From assembly GCA_016209995.1 (NCBI GenBank), contig JACQVC010000539.1, forward strand, positions 1 to 6,361: 6,361 nucleotides of DNA, in the 5' to 3' direction. Below, piece after piece: positions 1-4,396 of this stretch. A program made the position numbers and the translations under genes. The notes beneath the pieces are model-generated. The model made no database searches and was not told the DNA's origin. It saw only the letters and a list, made by a program, of their open reading frames with translations. The stretch is from Gemmatimonadota bacterium. GTDB lineage: Bacteria > Gemmatimonadota > Gemmatimonadetes > Longimicrobiales > Gaopeijiaceae. How positions within the stretch are numbered: position 1 is the first letter of the stretch; every line of letters begins with the position of its first letter.

Positions 1-1094
1 CCCATCTCCATGTGCTCGAAGTAGCCCTGGAAGCGGCCTTCCGGTCCCGTGTCTGTCCCCATGGCGATTCTCACGCCGGCGTCCGCTAGCACCTTGACGT
101 TGGCCTTAGCGACCTCGAGCGCCTGGCGGTACGCCGCCGCCGCGCGACTTTCCCGGACCTCCGCCTGACTCTGCGGATCCTCGAACGAGCTGATCACCTC
201 GGCCGAGACCTCGCGCCGGAAGAACGGATCATCGAAGAAGTCGGGGCGCGTGGCGTAGATGAACGTCGAGACCTCGCGCGTGAGCGTGGGAGATACGCAG
301 ATGTCCCGGTCGCGCAGCAGGCCGATCAGCTCCTGGTCCACCGGCTGGTCACGGACGCTGTGCGCGATCAGGTCGACGCCGTCGCGCAGCAGCTGCTTCG
401 CGTCATCGAGGTAGAAGATGTGCGCCGCGACCGGTAGGCCGCGCTGGTGCGCTGCCGCGATCACCGCGCGGTAGATCTCGGGTGCCATTTTCGTGGCGTT
501 CCCGAGATTGTCGTCCACGCGGATCTTTACCCAGTTCACTCCCATAGTGGCGCGCTCGCCCACGGCGGCAACCGCTTCGTCGGGCGTCTGCGACAAGACG
601 ACCGGGCCGGCCGTAAACAGCCTCGCCCGGTCCAGCGTGGCTACGTTCTGCGCCTCGCGCACGGTCATCCCTTCCGGGCCCTCTTCGCCCAGACTCAAGA
701 CCGTGGTGACGCCGTAACGCGCATAGCGCCCCAGATCGCGCAGGATGCTCTCCGTTCCGAAATCTTCCTCCGCCGGTAGCAGCATCCAGTCCGTGCTGCC
801 CACGTGACCATGGGCGTTGAGGAAGCCGGGCACGATGGTCCGACCGCTCACGTCGATGCTCGTCGCGCCACGCGGGATCTCCACCGCGTCCTGCGGCCCG
901 ACCGCGGCGATGCGGCCGTCACGCACGAGAATCACCGCGTTCTCGATAGGCTGTGCGCCCGTTCCGTCGATGACCCGCGCGCCGACCAGCGCGGTCGCGC
1001 CCGCGCCATCCGCCGACTGCTCGCCTGCGCAGGCCGCGAGCGTCGCCGTAGCGGCTACCACCATCCAGCGCGTGAAGCTCGTCCCAGCGCTCAT
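1..1094 (-). CDS. Amidohydrolase-family lipoprotein (imidazolonepropionase-like), 3' end outside window
   Basis: I translated this frame by hand from the ATG at 1094-1092. It stays open for 364 codons to the left edge, so the C-terminus is missing. Residues 1-22 form a lipoprotein signal: Arg9, a hydrophobic stretch, and lipobox LAAC with Cys22. A composite-sheet segment (about 35-90, ending TIVPGFLNAHGH) leads into the metal-dependent amidohydrolase barrel. Expected metal ligands are all visible: His95 and His97 (HGH), Lys190 (WVKIRVDD), His225 (VAAHIF), His245 (IAHS) and Asp348 (GTDTG). This matches the zinc amidohydrolases related to imidazolonepropionase and prolidase-type peptidases, which hydrolyse cyclic amides or dipeptides. 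The exact substrate cannot be read here. A GGGAGG ribosome site (complement of 1103-1108) precedes the start by 8 nt. The product is probably anchored in the envelope. Family confidence is high; substrate is unknown. Confidence 0.93.
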   Translation of the reverse strand, partial: MSAGTSFTRWMVVAATATLAACAGEQSADGAGATALVGARVIDGTGAQPIENAVILVRDGRIAAVGPQDAVEIPRGATSIDVSGRTIVPGFLNAHGHVGSTDWMLLPAEEDFGTESILRDLGRYARYGVTTVLSLGEEGPEGMTVREAQNVATLDRARLFTAGPVVLSQTPDEAVAAVGERATMGVNWVKIRVDDNLGNATKMAPEIYRAVIAAAHQRGLPVAAHIFYLDDAKQLLRDGVDLIAHSVRDQPVDQELIGLLRDRDICVSPTLTREVSTFIYATRPDFFDDPFFRREVSAEVISSFEDPQSQAEVRESRAAAAYRQALEVAKANVKVLADAGVRIAMGTDTGPEGRFQGYFEHMEM

Positions 1095-1287
1095 GTTCGC
1101 TGCCTCCCGAAGAGGTTCTTGACCTCGCCAAGATAGTGCTCGGCCCGCCGGACAGGAAAGAACACCACGCCCCAGTCCGCTATCCAAGCGCCCACCACCT
1201 CACGCGAGTGTATCGGTTCGGACCGCTGTCTGCGGGCCGAGAGCGAGGTTGGGCGCTTGACCAAGTCCGTCATCCCGCGGCTAAGGT

Positions 1288-1519
1288 GCTCCCGTGGCGG
1301 AACTGGCATACGCGCCCGACTCTCACTCGGGTGAGCCTCCGGGCTCATGAGGGTTGACCTGCGGGCGCTGATCTGGTCACGGCGAGGCGCCGTCGGCCTC
1401 ATTCGGGAAACGCGCACGCCTGGAACCGTGACCGCGTCCTCGGTCGCCTCGCAGGGGGACATAATCGCCCTTCGGGACCACCATGGGGGCTGCTCGGCCT
1501 CCGAATCCCTCCGGGAGCA
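1288..1519 (+). tRNA. Class II, leucine-type tRNA with anticodon CTC, interrupted in the T-loop
   Basis: Joining 1288-1355 to 1502-1519 gives an 86-nt class II cloverleaf with every stem paired. The acceptor is GCTCCCG (1288-1294) with CGGGAGC (1512-1518). The D stem is GCG (1297-1299) with CGC (1311-1313), and G18G19 lie at 1305-1306. The anticodon stem is CCCGA with TCGGG (1315-1319, 1327-1331). The long variable arm is TGAGCC with GGCTCA (1332-1337, 1342-1347). The T stem is GAGGG (1349-1353) with CCCTC (1507-1511). T8, A14, T33, T54, T55, C56, A58, C61 and discriminator A73 (1519) are in place; CCA is not encoded. The loop CTCTCAC gives anticodon CTC (1322-1324), which reads GAG (Glu), while the long arm, D-loop and A73 are leucine-like. 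The T-loop is split between T55 and C56 by 146 nt. The preserved pairing across the insertion argues against a decayed gene. Whether it is spliced and charged is unknown. Confidence 0.75.
1356..1501 (+). other. 146-nt insertion in the tRNA T-loop, possible very small group I-like intron
   Basis: This segment separates T55 from C56 of the tRNA. It is too short and out of phase to encode a protein. Its start can fold as GACC (1356-1359) with GGTC (1375-1378), followed by a perfect hairpin ACGGCG-AGG-CGCCGT (1379-1393). Pairings in the order of a group I core can be drawn. P3-like: CGGCC (1394-1398) with GGTCG (1442-1446). P4-like: TTCGGG (1402-1407) with CCTGGA (1419-1424). P7-like: GTCCT (1436-1440) with GGGAC (1456-1460). 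The string CGGGAAAC at 1404-1411 resembles the conserved group I P element. Against this, the length is below that of usual group I introns, J8/7 is nearly absent in this fold, and the implied last intron base is C1501 rather than the expected G. The insertion itself is clear from the tRNA; the ribozyme reading is tentative. Confidence 0.4.
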
Positions 1520-1549
1520 CGCACCTTCGTCGTTGTACCGTTCAAGATC

Positions 1550-1578
1550 TTGACGTACACCGGAGTCGCATGTAGCGT
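1550..1578 (+). promoter_or_regulatory. Sigma70-like promoter of small RNA 1
   Basis: The -35 is TTGACG (1550-1555), the spacer is exactly 17 nt, and the -10 is TAGCGT (1573-1578). The predicted start is G1585. The same arrangement recurs in the second copy, which is the main support, since TAGCGT alone is a weak -10. Confidence 0.6.
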
Positions 1579-1584
1579 AAGGGC

Positions 1585-1658
1585 GGGTGAGAGTCGGGTG
1601 ACGTTGTTCCGTCACGAGGAGAACGCCCGGAGAGCAGGTTCCGGGCGTTCTTGTTGTT
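1585..1658 (+). ncRNA. Candidate small RNA 1, about 74 nt
   Basis: The predicted transcript starts at GGGTGAGAG, seven bases after the -10. It folds into a 6-bp hairpin (GTGACG 1598-1603 with CGTCAC 1610-1615, loop TTGTTC), a purine-rich linker containing AGGAGA, and a strong terminator hairpin followed by a T-rich tail. No start codon with a usable frame lies inside, so a peptide is unlikely. Its own promoter, its own terminator and a diverged tandem paralogue all suggest a free-standing RNA rather than the leader of a downstream gene. I do not recognise the family. The single-stranded AGGAGA resembles a Shine-Dalgarno sequence and could be a pairing site, but that is a guess. Confidence 0.6.
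1620..1658 (+). terminator. Intrinsic terminator of small RNA 1
   Basis: The stem GAACGCCCGG (1621-1630) pairs perfectly with CCGGGCGTTC (1641-1650). It can extend by A1620-T1651 and A1631-T1640. A T-rich tract follows at 1649-1658. The T tract is on the plus side only, so it acts on plus-strand transcription. Confidence 0.85.
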
Positions 1659-1703
1659 GGTTACTAGGACTAGGCGTCCCGTGGTGTGGAGTTGCTCGAG
1701 ATC

Positions 1704-1732
1704 CTGACGCAGACCCGAGTCAGACATACTGT
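1704..1732 (+). promoter_or_regulatory. Sigma70-like promoter of small RNA 2
   Basis: The -35 is CTGACG (1704-1709), the spacer is 17 nt, and the -10 is TACTGT (1727-1732). The predicted start is G1739, at the same offset as in the first copy. The spacer sequences differ between copies while their length is kept. Confidence 0.55.
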
Positions 1733-1738
1733 GAAGAT

Positions 1739-1813
1739 GGGTGACAACCGGGTGACGGGTGTTCCGTCACAGGAGAGAACGCCTGGAGGTTTTGTTCCAG
1801 GCGTTTCTCTTTT
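1739..1813 (+). ncRNA. Candidate small RNA 2, about 75 nt, paralogue of small RNA 1
   Basis: The predicted transcript begins GGGTGACAAC. It has the same architecture as its neighbour: hairpin GTGACG (1752-1757) with CGTCAC (1765-1770) and a 7-nt loop, an AGGAGA linker, then a terminator. In the terminator stem a C-G pair of copy 1 is a T-A pair here (AACGCCTGGA with TCCAGGCGTT), so both sides changed together and the pairing is kept. This compensatory change supports the RNA structure. The function is unknown. Confidence 0.6.
1777..1813 (+). terminator. Intrinsic terminator of small RNA 2
   Basis: AACGCCTGGA (1778-1787) pairs perfectly with TCCAGGCGTT (1796-1805) around an 8-nt loop. A pyrimidine- and T-rich tail follows, ending in TTTT at 1810-1813. 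Confidence 0.85.
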
Positions 1814-1874
1814 CCTCTCCCGGGACATTCGCGTGTCCATGGGGCATGCGCTATGTTTCCCAGGCTACCCACCC

Positions 1875-1903
1875 TTGACGCGCCGCGATAAACGACGTTA
1901 CGT
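1875..1903 (+). promoter_or_regulatory. Possible sigma70-like promoter of the DUF1028 gene
   Basis: TTGACG (1875-1880), a 17-nt spacer and TTACGT (1898-1903) lie upstream of the gene at 1990, giving a leader of about 80 nt. The form matches the two small-RNA promoters. Just downstream a perfect hairpin CGACGG-TCCG-CCGTCG (1911-1926) would sit at the very 5' end of the transcript. The -10 match is poor. Confidence 0.4.
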
Positions 1904-1989
1904 GCCTTCCCGACGGTCCGCCGTCGCACCGGGACGCCTTCCGGGCAGCGAGGTTCCACACCGGCGGACGAGCGCTTCAGGAGGGTCCC

Positions 1990-2967
1990 ATGCTCAGAGG
2001 AATGCTCGTGCTCGCTGCGGCGGTCGCGCTCTCGCCCGTCACGGCTGCGGCCCAGGACTACGACCCGAATCTCCTGGGTACGTTCTCGATCATCGCGCGG
2101 GATCCGGCTACCGGCGAGCTGGGGATGGGCGTGCAATCCAAGGCGTTCGCCGCCGGGAACCGCGCCATGCACGCGAAGGGTGGGGTTGCGGTGATCGCTC
2201 ATCAAGCGTCCGCCAACCCCATGTACGGTGCGATCGGCCTCGAGCTATTGCAGGCCGGCTACACTCCGCAGGAGGCGCTGGACCAGATGGTCGCCAGTGA
2301 CCAGGGCCGCAACCAGCGTCAGGTCTCGATCCTCGACATTCAGGGGCGGAGCGCGGCCTGGACGGGCTCGGGCGCGAATGATTGGAAGGGCCACCGCTGC
2401 GGCGTGAACTACTGCGCTCAGGGCAACATCCTCGTGGGGCCCGAAACCGTGGACGCGCTGGCCCGCTCGTTCGAGTCGTCGCGCGGCCCGCTGGCCGAGC
2501 GCCTGCTGGATGCGCTGGATGCGGCCCAGGCCGCCGGCGGCGACGCGCGTGGTATGCAGTCCGGCGCCATCCTCGTGGTCGCGCCGCGGGTCGGCGGCGG
2601 GTTCAGCGACCGCGTGGTCGATATCCGCGTCGATGACCACGACGAGCCGCTCAAGGAGCTGCGCCGCGTCCTCAACATGTACCGCTCGGGCCAGATCATC
2701 GGCGAGGCAAACCAGAAGCTGCAAGCTGGCGACATGAACGGCGCCCTGCAGACCGCGATCGCGGCACGCGACAAGTCGCCGGAAAACGACAATGCCTGGG
2801 TCGCGCTCGCGAACGTCCAGCTCAGGATGGGCCAGAAAGCAAACGCCCTCACGTCGCTGCGTCGCGCTGTCGAGCTGAACCCGGGTGCCAAGCGCCAGCT
2901 CCCGCGCAACCAGAACTTCGAGAGCATCCGCGAGGATCTGGAGTTCCGGCGGATCGTCGGGCCGTGA
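1990..2967 (+). CDS. Secreted DUF1028 (Ntn-hydrolase-like) protein with TPR-like C-terminus
   Basis: The product has 325 residues. Residues 1-21 are a signal peptide (hydrophobic core, then TAAA before Gln22), so the protein is exported. Residues about 30-225 match the DUF1028 family: TFSIIARDPATGELG near the start, VQSK at 48-51, the HQASANPMYG stretch at 71-80, then QGNILVG, AGGDARGMQS and a final VDIRVDDH segment. DUF1028 proteins are predicted N-terminal-nucleophile hydrolase folds of unproven reaction; Thr31 is a possible nucleophile after processing. Residues about 239-300 (LQAGDMNGALQTAI, then VALANVQLRMGQKANALTSL with ELNP) form roughly one and a half TPR-like helical repeats, suggesting a partner-binding tail. 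AGGAGGG (1979-1985) lies 4 nt before the ATG, which supports this start over the in-frame ATG at 2002. The gene is probably monocistronic, between the small-RNA cluster and a convergent gene. Confidence 0.9.
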   Translation: MLRGMLVLAAAVALSPVTAAAQDYDPNLLGTFSIIARDPATGELGMGVQSKAFAAGNRAMHAKGGVAVIAHQASANPMYGAIGLELLQAGYTPQEALDQMVASDQGRNQRQVSILDIQGRSAAWTGSGANDWKGHRCGVNYCAQGNILVGPETVDALARSFESSRGPLAERLLDALDAAQAAGGDARGMQSGAILVVAPRVGGGFSDRVVDIRVDDHDEPLKELRRVLNMYRSGQIIGEANQKLQAGDMNGALQTAIAARDKSPENDNAWVALANVQLRMGQKANALTSLRRAVELNPGAKRQLPRNQNFESIREDLEFRRIVGP

Positions 2968-2998
2968 GCGGGAGGATTTGAGGACCAAACTACATTAG

Positions 2999-3047
2999 TT
3001 CACGCGGAGACGCCGAGGTTGCGGAGAAGGCAAGAAAGACGTGGAGT
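2999..3047. repeat. Degenerate GGAG-rich intergenic repeat
   Basis: Short units of form GCGGAGA/GCCGAGG/GCGGAGA/GTGGAG recur every 10 nt or so between the two convergent genes. Similar CGCGGAGACGCGGAG strings are, from memory, common intergenic filler in some GC-rich bacteria. No coding frame supports a protein here. Confidence 0.45.
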
Positions 3048-3072
3048 AGTCTGCTGGCGCAACCTTCGCGGC
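3012..3072. repeat. Inverted repeat between convergent genes, possible bidirectional stem
   Basis: GGTTGCG (3017-3023) is perfectly complementary to CGCAACC (3058-3064), and flanking GCCG (3012-3015) pairs with CGGC (3069-3072) across a small internal loop. The enclosed loop is 34 nt. It sits exactly where both transcripts should end, but there is no T tract on either side, so a rho-independent terminator cannot be claimed. Confidence 0.4.
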
Positions 3073-3079
3073 CGACTCC

Positions 3080-4150
3080 CTACTTCAGATGCAGGTACTG
3101 CTCCTTGGCCAACTCCGCCGCCCACTTCGGCCTGAGCGCCGACTTCTCGATACGGAGATCACCCCAGTCCTTCCAGGCCGGCACCTTCGTGTAATCGCGA
3201 TTCGAGTAGCAGAACGCACCGAATCCGTTGTGGATCAGCCGGAAGTACGGAACGAACCAGGCGTCCCAGGTCCCCGGATCGTTGATGTTCAGCTTGTGCG
3301 GCACGCTCTCCGGGATGATGAGCGGCTTCCTGCGGCTCTTCGCGCTCGCGACGAACTCCTCGACTCGCGTCCTTTCCTCGCGCGAGAACGCCCCGCCAAA
3401 AAGGTTCACGCCCCACCAGTCCACCACATCATCCCCCGGATAGAAGGTCATGTAAGGAGCCGTGTTGCCCGCCGGATGGTAGTTCCACACGTAGATCACG
3501 TTACGCGCGCCAACCTCGCGAAAGAGGTTCACGAACCGTCTGAATGACGCCGCGTAGTACTGCGGCGAGTAGTTGTTCCACACGCCGTTGAACTCGAAGC
3601 CGGGGCGGAAGAACACCGGACGATTCTGCGCGGCGAGGATCCGTCCGATCTCACGGATCTCGGCGTCGAACTGACCGGCTGCGACCTCGCGGTCGTAGCC
3701 CCTGCCTTCCGTGGGCGAGACGGCGGCCGTGTAGGACACGCCGAGGAAGGAGATCCCCGTGGCATACGTGCGCAGCTCATCCCGCAGGACGTCCAATTTT
3801 TGCGCGGGCGTAAACCTCGAGCTCACGAGCGAGTAGTAGGTGACGAACATCGCCGGCCGGGTCGCCGGAAAGGCGGCCACGTACTCCTCGTACTCGCTCC
3901 GTACCTGGAGCGGCCCGCCGCAATGGAGCACACCTGCGAAGGCACCGGTCCTCAGCGTCTCGAACGTGAACGCGCGCGTGCCCTGACCGGAGCCCGTCTG
4001 CGACCCCGTCGAGTCCGATCCCTGACCCGTCGCGTCCGTGCCGCTCCCGGGCACCAGCCGTCGCGGCCCGAGAAACTCGTCCACGTCGCAGGCGGCGACC
4101 AGGATCAAAGCGAGAAGACCCCACCGAGGCAGCGGCCTCAGGATCCGCAT
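3080..4150 (-). CDS. GH26-like glycoside hydrolase (beta-mannanase-like) lipoprotein
   Basis: The product has 356 residues from the ATG at 4150. Residues 1-21 are a lipoprotein signal with lipobox VAAC and Cys21. Residues about 34-58 are a Gly/Ser/Thr-rich linker, and about 60-350 form a TIM-barrel-like catalytic region. Glu186 in RPGFEFNGVW fits the acid/base position and Glu281 in PLIIPES the nucleophile of GH26-type retaining enzymes. The aromatic stretches IYVWNYHP and DVVDWWGVN fit strand ends lining a sugar cleft. GH26 members mostly cut beta-1,4-mannan; some act on other beta-glucans or xylan, so the substrate is inferred only. Asp22 follows the lipid Cys, which in E. coli holds lipoproteins in the inner membrane. 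An upstream in-frame ATG at 4225 was rejected: it would bury the signal peptide, and the ribosome site fits 4150. The family could also be a neighbouring clan GH-A family. Confidence 0.78.
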   Translation of the reverse strand: MRILRPLPRWGLLALILVAACDVDEFLGPRRLVPGSGTDATGQGSDSTGSQTGSGQGTRAFTFETLRTGAFAGVLHCGGPLQVRSEYEEYVAAFPATRPAMFVTYYSLVSSRFTPAQKLDVLRDELRTYATGISFLGVSYTAAVSPTEGRGYDREVAAGQFDAEIREIGRILAAQNRPVFFRPGFEFNGVWNNYSPQYYAASFRRFVNLFREVGARNVIYVWNYHPAGNTAPYMTFYPGDDVVDWWGVNLFGGAFSREERTRVEEFVASAKSRRKPLIIPESVPHKLNINDPGTWDAWFVPYFRLIHNGFGAFCYSNRDYTKVPAWKDWGDLRIEKSALRPKWAAELAKEQYLHLK

Positions 4151-4156
4151 GTGCCA

Positions 4157-4162
4157 TCCTCT
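4157..4162 (-). promoter_or_regulatory. Ribosome binding site that sets the start at 4150
   Basis: On the minus strand AGAGGA lies 6 nt before the ATG at 4150. This ATG opens directly onto a lipoprotein signal sequence, so it is preferred over the longer frame from 4225. Confidence 0.75.
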
Positions 4163-4279
4163 TCCGATTTTATCGCGAGCGCCCGTTCGAGCTAGGGGAA
4201 TGCCAGGTTGTAAGCGGCAAGGCACATGCCAGATGCAGCGGAACGACGACGGTCGGGCCGGCGGTGCGGAGTTGGTCCC

Positions 4280-4294
4280 GCAACTACAATTCCA
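4280..4294 (-). promoter_or_regulatory. Weak sigma54-like (-24/-12) match upstream of the GH26-like gene
   Basis: On the minus strand TGG (4294-4292) and TTGC (4283-4280) stand with exactly 10 nt between GG and GC, as in sigma54 promoters. The bases between match the consensus only partly. The start would be near 4268, about 118 nt before the ATG. A chance match is quite possible. Confidence 0.2.
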
Positions 4295-4353
4295 ACAATG
4301 AGTTATCTGGCCAGCCCTCTCCGCTCTGCCAGCGGCGCTGCCGGCCTGCGGAG

Positions 4354-4368
4354 TTCCGGCGCCCGGAA
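4354..4368. other. Perfect hairpin in the 4151-4396 intergenic region
   Basis: TTCCGG-CGC-CCGGAA forms a 6-bp stem with a 3-nt loop, about 30 nt past the stop of the S9 gene. No T tract follows it on the minus strand, so it is not a typical intrinsic terminator. The rest of this 246-nt gap holds only the weak promoter-like match and a small AGTTG/CAACT stem near 4270-4286. Confidence 0.4.
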
Positions 4369-4396
4369 AAACTTGCGCAAAAGCATACGGTAGGGG

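Larger units (their letters stand above)
1541..1813 (+). repeat. Two tandem copies of a promoter-sRNA-terminator unit
   Basis: Two diverged direct copies lie 154 nt apart (1541-1658 and 1695-1813). The shared parts, in order, are a box AGATCYTGACG containing the -35, a 17-nt spacer, a -10 of form TANNGT, six bases, then GGGTGA. After these come the hairpin GTGACG/CGTCAC with loop end GTTC, an AGGAGA linker, and a terminator stem AACGCCYGGA. Order and spacing match in both copies while the sequence has drifted, which suggests an old tandem duplication kept by selection. The short stretch between them (1659-1703) holds only a doubled ACTAGG (1663-1674). Confidence 0.8.

Noticed and set aside
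804..1136. Plus-strand frames inside the amidohydrolase gene
   Set aside because: They are shadows of the GC-rich minus-strand gene, which carries a full set of metal-binding motifs.
1257..1287. TTGACC (1257-1262) as a promoter for the tRNA
   Set aside because: With 17-18 nt spacing the -10 would be GCTAAG or CTAAGG, both poor. The better TAAGGT needs a 19-nt spacer and would start transcription inside the tRNA. The true promoter is not clear.
1288..1357. tRNA pseudogene truncated after the variable arm
   Set aside because: This was my first reading, because bases after 1355 do not complete the T-arm. The exact missing 3' portion, pairing with both the T stem and the acceptor, is present at 1502-1519.
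1091..1615. Long minus-strand frame of 174 codons, with a shorter version from the ATG at 1273 (60 residues) whose TGA overlaps the amidohydrolase ATG as ATGA
   Set aside because: The long version runs antisense through the tRNA, its insert and small RNA 1 and has a low-complexity, Arg/Ser/Pro-rich composition. The short version has a protein-like tail (GAWIADWGVVFFPV) and a coupling-like ATGA overlap, but no ribosome site before 1273, and its last codons contain the amidohydrolase ribosome site. It is worth a homology search only.
1543..1727. Minus-strand peptide DSG(V/L)RQDLE encoded in both small-RNA units, with mostly synonymous differences
   Set aside because: The similarity covers only about nine codons, stops abruptly on both sides, and coincides with the conserved -35 box. 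The surrounding frames share nothing, and no common start or ribosome site is present.
2245..2988. Long minus-strand frame of 247 codons opposite the DUF1028 gene
   Set aside because: It is antisense to a gene with clear family motifs and a signal peptide. Its composition is that of a codon shadow, and no recognisable domain is seen.
4151..4225. N-terminal extension of the GH26-like protein from the ATG at 4225
   Set aside because: The extra 25 residues would place a polar, Arg-rich stretch before a clean lipoprotein signal, and a well-placed AGAGGA sits before the ATG at 4150.
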